Shown: one piece after another, positions 47,646-58,671 of the stretch
Position numbering within the stretch: position 1 is the first letter of the stretch
Layout: every line of letters starts with the position of its first letter
From: Tubulanus polymorphus
Taxonomy: Eukaryota > Nemertea > Palaeonemertea > Tubulaniformes > Tubulanidae
Reading direction: 5' to 3'
DNA length: 64,000 bases
Assembly (NCBI RefSeq): GCF_964204645.1
Contig: NC_134025.1
Coordinates: 23,528,001-23,592,000, forward strand
Notes under the pieces: model-generated
What the model was told of the DNA's origin: nothing
The model's input: only the letters and a program-made list of their open reading frames with translations
Database searches by the model: none
Made by a program: the position numbers and the translations under genes

Positions 47646-48884
47646 CGCCGTAGTAGAATTCCCACTCTCAGTGTCATAAACTTTCATTAAAACAACTAGT
47701 CTTCAACACCTTTAAGATGCGTCAAGGTGGTCCACGTCTTCGTTTTCATCGATATTCGTTGTGTATTCTTTCATTTCCCGTGATTTCCCGGTGCGGAGAT
47801 AATAGAGCGCAGCGTTTATCAGCGTGAGCGTCGAAGAACAAAAAAATTGAAAACATTATCACGAAATACCAACAGCATTACTCACTTCCCTATGGGTCAA
47901 TTCAATTCAATTCATACTTTATTGCTAAATAATTGAAATACAACATATCGGATTAAGACAAAAATGATATAACATAGAACAAACTATGGAGAGACAAAAA
48001 CTATTTACAATATGACAAAGAAGTGCCATCTTCTCAGTTTCACAATGAACCGGGGTCATGACGAGGTTTTGAAAAAATTTTGAAATCAAATCTAATTTTT
48101 TTGTATAAAGCATGCACCCGTATGCATCTATAGTAGTCTAGTGAAAAAATTTTTTAAATATTTTTATCCAAACTCGAGAAAAGCCTGTGGCAACGGCCCT
48201 AGCAACGAGATTGGTGCTGTTTCTCTCAATTTTCATACTATCGTTTTTCTGACTATATCCGGATCGTTCCAGAGTAAATAAGAATTACTTTTCCAGAAAT
48301 ATCCGACGTGGACTCCCAATGAATATAAGAAAACAGTTTTGTTTCGACCGTTAAGCTCTCATGACATTTATTGGGCTTTCATCACTCTGCTCCTCTTCAA
48401 GTGGCCCCTCTGACGGACCATGATCCTGCGCCATTACACTTTGGACACCAGGAAAACACTGTCATGTCATCGGGATAGTTTCAACTGTTTCGAAATTTGC
48501 TCATTTCATACGTTGGAAAAGACTGTCATGTCATCGGGATAGTTTCAACTGTTTCGAAATTTGCTCATTTCATACGTTATGTATGGATGTCAACACGCGC
48601 GACTAACAACATAGGACTACGATAACATTTCTTACAGAAGAAAAAACTACGATAGATTTTCTGACTTTTTACACATGAAAAACGACAAAAATGGCGAAAA
48701 AGCCTGTAATATCTTAACTCATTATCATAGCTGTTTCCAAATTATCGATAGGAATAGGGCCAGTCCTTGCTGGTCTTGGTTGGATTGGAAGATCATTTAT
48801 ACGAAGAGGAACCGAATTGTACATTAATATTTTTTGCTACCTAAACTGGGCAGAATATTGCAGAGAAAAATATGCCACGAGGAC
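47646..48884. other. Intergenic region between the divergent CNK and sulfotransferase genes
   Basis: It should contain the CNK promoter and 5' UTR (minus strand, left part) and the upstream control region of sulfotransferase A (right part). It holds the 64-bp tandem duplication at 48451-48578. No ORF in it is convincing. Confidence 0.6.
48451..48578. repeat. Two-copy 64-bp tandem repeat
   Basis: Copies at 48451-48514 and 48515-48578 both run 'ggaaaa.actgtcatgtcat' to 'gctcatttcatacgtt' and differ by about one base, so the duplication is recent. It lies about 430 bp upstream of the TATA-like box of sulfotransferase A. Confidence 0.95.
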
Positions 48885-48893
48885 TATAAAAAG
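48885..48893 (+). promoter_or_regulatory. TATA-like box of sulfotransferase A
   Basis: TATAAAAAG, 228 bp upstream of the ATG at 49113. Equivalent boxes precede the other two sulfotransferase genes. Confidence 0.5.
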
Positions 48894-49112
48894 CGCAAGG
48901 TTTTGTGCATTGTTGCGAATATACGTATAATTTAGCACAATTTACTACCTTAAGTATATATTTTAGCGACGCTTTATTTATGACACTCGATTGAAGCCGG
49001 CTGTCAGTCAATATGGGTCAATCATAGTTTTCCTCTCACTGTCCCAGTATACTACTCCTGTCAAGCCAAGCCAGCAAGACGCTTTTTCAAAAATAACGAA
49101 AGTTGTCGAAAT

Positions 49113-50994
49113 ATGGTTTTCTCGATACGCCTGGCGTTCTTCGGTATTCTTACGACTTTTGGTAAGTGAAATTCATTTTCATAAACTAGAGTTACAGCGA
49201 TCATGGTGATTATATATTACCTTCACCCGGGAGGTGTTGTTTCGCCACCGCGTCCCGTTTGTGGGGTGAGCAAAATCATCTGTTCGCAAAATAGCTCAAA
49301 AAGTCAACGGATTTCTTGACGATTTTCACGAGATTGTTAATAAGTATTTTTCGCGAGGGGGATATAATTAACACGGGGATATTTTTACTTAAAATTCGAA
49401 AGTAAATGAAATGGTAACAAATAGGTGTTGTTATTTACGGTGTGAAAATTGCACGTACTTGAATATTGAAGGAAATGCGCTGGTAATTCTTCAATATTGC
49501 TGAAATCTAGAGGCAATTGTGTCATTTTTGGCTAGAAATTGATAGAAATAAAATCACTTATCGGCGTTGGTGTTAGTTATGATCTACAGCAATTCAACCT
49601 TTTGGATAGATGATTGATTTTTCTATGATTACAGTTATTGTGATGTATATGATCGTGTGGACCCATCAAGGCTACGAATTGAAAGAAGAAAGAAAACTAG
49701 TACCACCAGGAAATACAATTAACAGACGTGATCTGAGCGCGCCCGTAAAACTGGTGATTTTGGGATATCTTCGCGGTGGCACAACATTCTTCAGCGAGAT
49801 ATTCAATAGAAATGGAAACGCGTTTTTCTGGTTCGAACCACTAGCGGTCCACTACTTACACAAGTACGGGGTACATGTCGATCCTATACATATATTCAAC
49901 GGAGTTAGAGATTCTCCAATACGGTAAGTTGTAAAACAGGTAGTTTCGATTCCACCGAGTTGATCTTGACGATGTAATATAGCTTAGATATCAAAACATA
50001 AAGACTTGCTATCATATGTTTGGAGAGTTTAATTCTTCAATGTTTCTATTCCAGGATGACCCACGAAGATGAAAATGAAGTCATGGAAACGTTAGATGAT
50101 TTACTGAATTGTCGATATCCGACTTCTGCTGTACCCGTTGATTATTTAAGTCACCGCTTTATGCTCACAGGCAGCCGATCTGTCTGGAAAACTGGTTATC
50201 CCCGATGTGTTAAAAAATCAATGAATATGACTTCCATTCGGAATTGCTATCGTAAACTTCCGCGTTGCTCTGCCCCAAGCTCAAATTGTACGTCGATACT
50301 GGCCGCATTGAGAAATAATAAAGGAAACGTATCGAAAGTCGAATCAATTAGCAGATCGAAATGGAAAGTGCAAGCATTTAGAAATTGGTATAAATGCATG
50401 AAAAAGGTGTACGAAAGCCAGAACATAAAGGCATGTCTCAAAAGAACCTTTCTCGTCGAAAGGTGTAAGGAAACTGGTATTCGCGTGACCAAACTTATTC
50501 GTCTTAGCATGGAAACAATTCAACGTCTGGCGGAAAACCATCCTGATTGGTTGTTTTTATATTACGTACGGGATCCACGTGGCATTCTTAAGTCCCGAGA
50601 ATCTATTCGAATTTTGTCGAGACAAAATATATTCGAGGAAGCGAAACTTCTCTGCTCTCGTATGAAATCCGATATGCATATTTTCAAAGAAATGACGAAA
50701 AAATACCCCGATCGCTTTTTCTTTTTGCAGTACGAAGCATTCGCCAAGGAACCGGTCCGGAAGGCGAAAGGTGTATACAGGCTTCTAGGGCGTACATTAC
50801 CGGACTCAATCGTAAAGGAAATACGTAAGATGTCGCAAACTGCCCATAACGGCAACAACATGAACACGAATAGAAAAGATCCTTTTCGTGTTGCTAACGC
50901 GTGGCAGAAAAATATGACAATTCACGAAGCTAAACAAATCAAACTGTACTGTTCAGATGTGTACGAGGCTTTGGGATATTCAATAAGCATCTAG
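49113..50994 (+). CDS. Carbohydrate sulfotransferase A (Golgi, PAPS-dependent)
   Basis: Exons 49113-49161, 49635-49923, 50055-50994; 1278 nt, 425 residues. Expected to transfer sulfate from PAPS to a sugar hydroxyl of glycans or proteoglycans in the Golgi lumen, as the CHST1/3-like 6-O-sulfotransferases do. A short cytosolic N-terminus is followed by one membrane anchor (about residues 4-26), giving type II topology. The 5'-phosphosulfate loop is LGYLRGGTTFFSEIF at about residues 65-80, followed by the family's FFWFEPLAVHYL segment. The 3'-phosphate site is YYVRDPRGILKSRE in exon 3. Several Cys pairs occur in the middle. It is the most diverged of the three neighbouring paralogues but has the same intron positions and phases. 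The sugar acceptor cannot be told from sequence. AATAAA lies at 51089. Confidence 0.93.
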
Positions 50995-51172
50995 TCGGTC
51001 GTCTAGTTTAATTCACTTCGTCAATCATTTGCAATTTCCGATCGATAAATCTCTCGAAATTACTTGCATAGTTCATTGGATTTTCAGAAATAAATTACGC
51101 CTGCTAGAGTATATGACGGATAACGTATGTTAAAACATTGATTTACCGTGCGGATGATTTCGAAAACGATCA

Positions 51173-51180
51173 TATATAAA
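51173..51180 (+). promoter_or_regulatory. TATA-like box of sulfotransferase B
   Basis: TATATAAA, 159 bp upstream of the ATG at 51332 and 180 bp after the stop of sulfotransferase A, so the spacing between the two genes is very tight. Confidence 0.5.
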
Positions 51181-51331
51181 CCGCCTGCGACATCTGTATA
51201 TCTAATTTTTCAAATCTTCTTTTCGGGCTCGAAAATCATTGTGATAAATTACAGCTGGCTCCTCCCGTGCATATATTTCCCTTGAAACCTTACTATAGGT
51301 ATATATTCCTTCTGTATCCCGAAGGATCAGG

Positions 51332-53361
51332 ATGATAACGAAGCCTGTTCGTCGTTTTTTATTCGTCGTTTCTTTCGTGGCTGCTGTGTATCTTCGTAAG
51401 TTTAAAAAGACGCTATTCACTTTACTTTTACTTCTCTTTATTTCACGGCTAAAGCTTCATAACAAAATGATAATGTTGACTGGATAAGCAGGGCTGGGCC
51501 TTTTCTGTAACTTTTATTACAGTCCTGGGCCTATCATTTTCATTGTGGAAGCATCCATTGCGGAACGACACGGCAATCAACACACAAACGCCTATCGGTG
51601 ATAGACCAGAAATCATATCCAATTCAACTTCAAGGAAATTTCCCCTGAAAGTGATAATACTAGGGTACATGCGCGGAGGAACTACATTTCTCGGGGAAAT
51701 CTTCAAGAGCAATACAAATGCATTTTACTGGTTTGAACCAATTGCGTTGCACTACCTCTATAGATATGGTCTATGGTTTCAACCAATGGATATATTTCCA
51801 TCGTCAGACTATCAGAAAATTACGTAAGTTTTACTCACATTTTAAGTCACTTCCTTTTCAAAAGCCGTGGTACAAATAGATTTGTCCATGGCCGCCCTCC
51901 CGTCGGTAAACAGAATCTTGTATTCTTGGAAAGCACTTTTGCTTATATTTTGTAATGTTTCGTGGGAAATTCCGAAGATAATTATCTTGAGGTTTGGTAC
52001 GTAAGTAGACCTATATGCATTTCCCTGGTCTTGGCATCACACCAAATATAATTGGTCTATCGGAAACAGGGCGTCTTTTGGAACAAAAAGGTCATTTGAA
52101 GTTTTTTTTACATCATTATTACATTGGAATTGTAGTTTAACGTTTCAAACGGGTTTTTGGATCAGTCGATTTTTACGCTGTGCGCGGCCATCTTAGTTTC
52201 ATCAGTACTAGTTCTTATGTGGAGAATGGTTTGCTATAAGAAGATACTAACAGGCTTTTTGGGTTTGAAATTACCCAGTGTATTGTCCTCACCTTCGGAG
52301 GACGGAGTTAGGTGTTGAAATATATATATCAATTATTTCACTATTTCCAAATACCTAAAATATTGCTCCAATAATCTATCAATAGCTTTTATTGTTTGCG
52401 CAGGATGACAGAGGGAGACGAAGAAGCTATAGACGCCGCTTTGGATGCGTTGTTGTCATGTAAACTTGATTCACCTCGCATACACGACGAATATTTATCG
52501 CACGCGTTTAACATGTACTTTTCATCCCTGATGCAAACTGGATATTTAGATTGTTTCAGAAGAAAAACGAAACAATCAGATTTTGTGTTATTGAATTGTT
52601 ACTATAAACTTCCAATCTATACGTGCCTAAACAACGTCACGTACTGTTCACGTATATTAACTGAATTCAGACGCAAGGGTCATAACGCCTCATACAGAAA
52701 ATCTCTCTTCAAATCTGATGAAGATATAAATAAATTCAGAGATTGGTACAAGTGCATGGGGCCGATATATAAATCAAACGCGATAAAAGAGTGTCTTGCC
52801 GAAGTAGATTTAATCGCTAAGTGTGAGAAAAGTAAAATTCGCGCAGCGAAAATAATACGTGGAAACGTGAAGCAAATACATCGTCTGGCAAAGAAACATC
52901 CTGATTGGCTGTTTATTTATTACGTACGCGACCCACGTGGTATCATTAAGTCACGTGATGCGAATAAGTTGTTCACGGCAAAAGACGTAATTGAAGAGAC
53001 TCGAGTTTTATGTTCTCGGATGAAAAGTGACAAGATGAGCTTCGACCAAATGTCCGCTGAATTTCCAAATCGTGTGTTATTTTTGAAATACGAAATGTAC
53101 GCCCAAAATCCAATGAAAACGGCCGAGGAAACGTTTATGTTTTTGGGCAGTAGATTTCCGAAGCATGTATCCGATACACTGTACATTATGACACATGCAG
53201 ATCACACAAATAAAATAGGCAATATGGGTACATATAAAATAAATTCCACTAAAGCTATGAATGCTTGGCAAGATAAAGTAACGTTGACTGAGGTGAAGAA
53301 AATGAATGAGTTCTGTAGAGATTTGTACGTCGATTTAGGCTATTCCGAATATGGATTGTAA
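51332..53361 (+). CDS. Carbohydrate sulfotransferase B (Golgi, PAPS-dependent)
   Basis: Exons 51332-51395, 51523-51823, 52404-53361; 1323 nt, 440 residues. Type II membrane anchor at about residues 9-28 after the basic MITKPVRR. The 5'-phosphosulfate loop is LGYMRGGTTFLGEIF, followed by AFYWFEPIALHYLYRYG. The 3'-phosphate site is YYVRDPRGIIKSRD. Exon 3 starts right at MTEGDEEAIDAALDALLSC, the equivalent of MTHEDENEVMETLDDLLNC in A. It is very close to C in exon 3 and less so in exon 2 outside the PAPS loop, as expected of tandem duplicates. A likely poly(A) signal AATAAA lies at 53771. Confidence 0.93.
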
Positions 53362-55163
53362 ATACAGAGTAAATTCCTCTAATTAGTCATTTTTAATCTC
53401 AAATTTTCCTACTTTTACGATTTTTGGCCAAAAATATGGTTGGAGCTGAAAAACAGATATAGTCTTTAGCCCGATACGAGATCGTAAATGAATTCGATAT
53501 TCACTACTCATAAGCATTGGTACGTATGACATCATAGATATCAAGCAAAGTGTTTTATCCGAACCGAGATCGGACACCTGATCTACTTACATGTGCCAAC
53601 TAAGCCACACTGCCCGTATGCGTGACCTTTACGTGGAGTAATAGGTGCGACATAATGCTGTATGGTTACAGATGTTTGGAATGTGTTGATAAAATATTCG
53701 TGTAAACGGCATTCGCTGCTATGTTATTTTGTAAATTGTGTTGTATTTTTCACTCACCTCGAGTTTGTCAAATAAACTGTCAATTGTAATCTGTTACCAG
53801 TTCGGCAGAAGTCGGAAGCCAGTGAATTCCGGTCTATGAATAGATTCTGAAGATGATTAATGGAATTCCACTTTAAAAGCACCTTTTTCTATATATACAT
53901 TTATGTATTCATAATGGGAGGTTGTAAATACTGGGGTTCCAAATCTTAGTTTTTAAAGCGCCCGGTACCAACCAGATTACAGTGCGCCTTTCTGGCAGTG
54001 ATCGTTCTTTGGGTAAACATTTACAGTTTCATTACTTGAGTGTCTTTAATATTTGGTAATGAGTTTAGGCCTACGGTAGCTCAAGAAACAATATCTGCAA
54101 GTACGTTTTTCTGTGAATAAAATCAGTACAATTTCAGATTAAGTGAAGAAAACACGTCTCTTTGTCATCTCTGGTCGAACCAAATCATTGAGTGGGCACT
54201 GGGGATTCTGGTACATACATGAAAAAGTGAGGAATGTAGGTTTAATGGACACTAAGATATTTCGAGATGAATTAAATTCGCGAAACTTTTGACGCGCGGT
54301 ATAGGTATGCGGTCCCCATCGTCACTGCGCTCAGTTGTTCCGACAGAAAAACTCGAGAATCATCCGAAAAATTCGGCTTTTCATTTCCTTTAGAACGATG
54401 TTTTAACTAGATTTATCAAGACTGAAAATTCAATCAAAACTTTTGTTAAAAAAAGGAGCAAACATCATCGCAAAACGATGGGGACCTCTAAGGACTGGGG
54501 CGCCTAGAAACTGGTGACTTCTCTAATAAGTTCGGCCATCTATGCTGTTTTCATCGATGCTTGGAGCTGAAAGAGCGATGATATTCGACTAACTCCGCAA
54601 CTAGGAAACGAAAACTCGGTAATCAGAAAATTTCATTGTGGTTCGAATTAGTCGAAGGTCCGAGTTGGCAATGTTTGAGTTAGGCAACGTTTATGTATTC
54701 TTCTCGGAGAAATTACTCCTTTCTTAGTCAATATTGATTTTTTGTTTCAATTTTCATTTGACGAAAGTATACCTGGATGCCAAAACCTCGAAGATCTGAT
54801 TTGATGAAACAATCTAACATACATTATCCAGTGATTGATAATAAGCTTTTTAATTGTCCCTTAATTGAATCGCCTCTAAAAAAACGAACGCCTCTAAAGA
54901 AACGACTTGGCAATATCAAAATCCTTACTCATTTTTGCGATACGAAACACTGACTAAAAACATCTCCGATCACATGAATGTCGAATATCAAAGTTTATAT
55001 AAAAGCACAATACAAGTAACATCTGTTTCAAAAATACCGAAAAATGGATTCTACCAATCTTTCGCGATTATAAAGGAAACTTATCGTCGCTTTCCAGATG
55101 TTGCAATTTTCGCTGATGTTTATCGGCAGAGACTGGGGGACACATTATTTGCAGATAAGAGTG
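53362..55163. other. Intergenic region between sulfotransferases B and C
   Basis: The first 400 bp are the B 3' UTR. The rest has no supported gene. At 54310-54490 there are inverted short blocks ('ggtccccatcgt' and 'acgatggggacc'). An ORF at 54935-55186 (83 codons) has no recognisable content. Confidence 0.5.
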
Positions 55164-55895
55164 ACGTAGATATATATGGTGGCTGATTCGGGTCATAACG
55201 TACAATTCCTATGCAAATGAGGGCGGTAGAACACAAGAACGTCAAATCGAAAAAAAAGAAACGTCGAATTAACTGAACGATCCATTTTGGCGCGCCAAAA
55301 CAAACAATATTCCATTTTGACGCCCCTGTCAACACAAACATCTAACCAGGGTAAAATTATTTTTCAATTTGCATTCAGACGCCAAAACGAAAGTTTGTTT
55401 TGGTGGGGACCAAAGCGAATTTTTAGATGCACATTCGATTTACTATTGGGCGCCAAAACTGAAGATTCTTTGTTTTTGATCTTAAAATAGGGATTGTCCC
55501 CGTTACTTATTTATTTGGTTGGTAAATTTCGTTTGATTTTTCGATTGAGTGTCCATTACAGACCCACCACACCTGCCGGGAGCGAAACAGGGGGTTTGAT
55601 TTTGAAATCGGAAATCGAAGTACAGATATAGTTGTGTGATCGGCGGTCAAGTTAACAGAATATTTTTTAATCGAAGTACATAATTGGAAAATTCGGTTCC
55701 GGTTCATCCAAACAATCTTCCATTCAGTCTGAACCGGCAAGCGACTGATTGGGATGAATTTTTCTGGCTGCCTAATTTATAACATTGAGATTCTGGAAAT
55801 AGCTATAGGCGCACCAAATACGACGTTTTTTTTCGTTCTGGCAATTTTACGTTATGGCCCGGATCAGACAACGAATCAGCCGCCGTATGTATAGG
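55164..55895. mobile_element. Non-autonomous DNA transposon with terminal inverted repeats
   Basis: The left end ('ggtggctgattcgggtcata', near 55176-55195) and the right end near 55846-55890 ('gttatggcccggatcagaca', 'gaatcagccgcc') are inverted copies over 30-45 bp, with one arm carrying an 11-nt extra block. There is no transposase. Internal 'cgccaaaac' motifs recur near 55290, 55378 and 55451. A similar end ('ggccgattcaggccatgaaa') occurs at about 59200 in an SCPEP1 intron. Confidence 0.65.
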
Positions 55896-55933
55896 GTTTG
55901 ATGCGCAAACATTTCTGTCCGCATAAGGTACCC

Positions 55934-55942
55934 TTTATATAG
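55934..55942 (+). promoter_or_regulatory. TATA-like box of sulfotransferase C
   Basis: TTTATATAG, 158 bp upstream of the ATG at 56092, almost the same spacing as for B. Confidence 0.45.
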
Positions 55943-56091
55943 TTGTCACTGAATAAAGTGACATCTGTTCTAGTTATCATATGTCTATTTTTTGATTGAT
56001 TTTTGTTTCGGACTAGTATATCATTGGCAATCTTTTAACGCAGAGGGATAGGACAAATCAACTTTTCAAATACTGGATACCGTGTTCTACG

Positions 56092-58314
56092 ATGAAGATA
56101 ACAAGGCATTTTCGTCGTTGTTTATATGTTGCTATTCTTTTAGCTGTTGTATATTTTTGTGAGTCAAAAAAATTATTATTTCTATACAAAATAATTTTCA
56201 TAAATAGCAAGGCCCAATGTCATACTTCTTATTATCAAATTATTATATCAAATTAACAAGGATTAACTAATTAGTTTATTGAAATTTGTAGTTGCGAGGG
56301 AATCATTATCACGAAAGCGTTCATTACGGGAGATACACGAAAAAAAGATTGCCGACCGTTTAGGATCTCGGAAAGACCAGAAATCATTTCCGATTCCGAT
56401 TCAATACAAACAAAAAAGAACCTTTCCACTGAAAGTAGTATTATTGGGATACATGCGCGGTGGAACTACATTCCTCGGAGAGGTCTTTAAGGGCAATACA
56501 GATGCGTTTTATTGGTTTGAGCCAATTGCCATGCACTACCTCTATAAATATGGCTTATTGTTACAACCGATGAGTATATTTCCATCTTCGAAGTACAAGG
56601 CAATTACGTAAGTGTAAAACTATAAGTTGCTATTGTCGAGATGCCTGAAATACGTTTTTTTAGGATTACGGGGGCCGAATCACCCCTGGATCAGAAAAAA
56701 ATAGAGAAACAATCATAATATGCATAAATCGGCTTGTTACAGATTCAATAATGTAGACTCGAACCAAATAGGGTGTAGTTAAACTCCTTTAGAACATTAG
56801 CCAAATTCGTATTAAGGAATGAAAATCCTGCATTTGCTTCACCATTAGTCCATAGGCCCAACACTCAATGGACAATATTCCATTCAAATACACATGGTTG
56901 TGCCTACGTTTCGTCTCAGCATATGCGTGATTCAACTTCTTCGAACAAACTCAATGTGTTAGTACACGTGTTCAGATGATTTTTCCTCCAGCTCTTGATG
57001 TAGTATTTAACCATATGTTTTCAGGAAAATACACACTCCGGAAGCTACAAATCAATTGCCAAATAACGACGCATGACATACATAGGCCCTATCCATGGGC
57101 GTCGCTGGGAATGGCGAAATCGGCAATAACCGGAACACGAGCACTGAAGCGGCAGAAGCTGTTTCGGGCATGTCCCCCAAGAAAATTTTGAAATTTCCAA
57201 CGAATTTTTTTCGAGCATTTTGAGCGATTTTAAGACGATTTTAAAATCTGAGTCAGAGAAGAAAATTTTATGACAAATGAGCGAAACTCGGTTTTGAGAA
57301 GGTGAATGTTCGTTCGTCTGCCTTGCCAACTAACCTTCGATATTTTCTTTTTTTTGTAGAATGACAGAGGAAGATGACGAAGCTACAGACGCCGCTTTGG
57401 ATGCGTTGTTGTCATGTAAACTTAATTCACCTCACATACAGGACGAATATCTATCGCACGCGTTTAACATTCACTTTTCAACCACGAAACTGACGGGATA
57501 TAAAGACTGTTTCAGTAAAAAAATGAAACAATCAAATTTCGTGTTATTGAATTGTTACTTCAAACTTCCAATCTATACCTGCCTAAACAACGTATCGTAC
57601 TGTTCACGTATATTAACTAAATTCAGACGCGAAGGTCATAATGCCTTGTACAGAAAATCTCTCTTCAAATCTGATAAAGACATAAATCAATTCAGGGATT
57701 GGTACAAGTGCATGGAGCCGATATATAAATCAAATGCGATAAAAGAGTGTCTTGTCGAAGTAGATTTAATCGCTAAGTGTGAGAAAAGTAAAATTCGCGC
57801 CGCGAAAATAATACGTGGAAACGTGAAACAAATATATCGTCTGGCAAAGAAACATCCTGATTGGCTGTTCATTTATTACGTACGCGACCCACGTGGTATT
57901 GTTAAGTCACGAGATGCGAATAAGTTGCTTACGGCGAAAGGCATAATTGAAGAGGCTCGAGTTTTGTGTTCTCGGATGACGAGTGACAAGATGGGCTTCG
58001 ACCAAATGTCCGCTGAATTTCCAAATCGTGTGTTATTTTTGAAATACGAAATGTTCGCCCAAAATCCAATGAAAACGGCCGAGGAAACATTGATGTTTTT
58101 GGGCAGCGAATTTCCGAAGTATCTATCTGATGAACTGTACCGTATGACACATGCAAATCCTCTCGTTACGGGTAATATGGGTACATATAAGGTAAATTCC
58201 ACTAAAGCTATGAATGCTTGGCAAGATAAAGTAACATTGACTGAGGTGAAGAAAATGAACGAGTTCTGTAGAGATTTGTACGCCAAATTAGGCTATTTAG
58301 AATATGGACAGTAA
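56092..58314 (+). CDS. Carbohydrate sulfotransferase C (Golgi, PAPS-dependent)
   Basis: Exons 56092-56158, 56292-56607, 57360-58314; 1338 nt, 445 residues. Membrane anchor at about residues 9-25 (CLYVAILLAVVYFF) after the basic MKITRHFRR. A Lys/Arg-rich stem (RESLSRKRSLREIHEKKIAD) is longer than in B. The 5'-phosphosulfate loop is LGYMRGGTTFLGEVF and the 3'-phosphate site YYVRDPRGIVKSRD. Exon 3 is near-identical to B for long runs at the DNA level as well (for example 57721-57900 against 52761-52940), while intron 2 differs in length (752 against 580 bp). That suggests recent duplication or gene conversion limited to the exon. ATTAAA at 58364 could end the transcript. Confidence 0.93.
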
Positions 58315-58369
58315 ATCGATAGATTCAAAGGAATAACAGTTTTTCACTTGTTAGATGTTTTATATTAAA

Positions 58370-58671
58370 GCGCTGAATGTTTTTCTTATTGAATGTTCCA
58401 CCAGAATGATTTTCATGGGTTTCGTTATTGCCCTATATCGATAATGACCTAAATCAAAAATTCATAGAATGTTGTTTGGCTAAATACATAATCACTTCTT
58501 AATTCGCAATTTGGTGATGGAGGTTAAGGGTCCCAAAGTGATTCTGTACAATAATACACAAAACGGGCCATTTACTATTAACTACGAGTATGTTTTATAA
58601 ATTGAGGTCGCAAATGTTTGTATCTGTAGCTCAAACGAATATTCATAATCGTAATAGTCGTGTGTGTAAGG
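58370..58671. other. Short intergenic region before the carboxypeptidase
   Basis: About 300 bp of AT-rich sequence. It must hold the carboxypeptidase promoter, but no TATA box or other clear motif was seen. Confidence 0.5.

Noticed and set aside
54935-55186. 83-codon plus-strand ORF between sulfotransferases B and C
   Set aside because: It starts at a non-ATG codon in context, has no recognised motif and runs into the TIR element.
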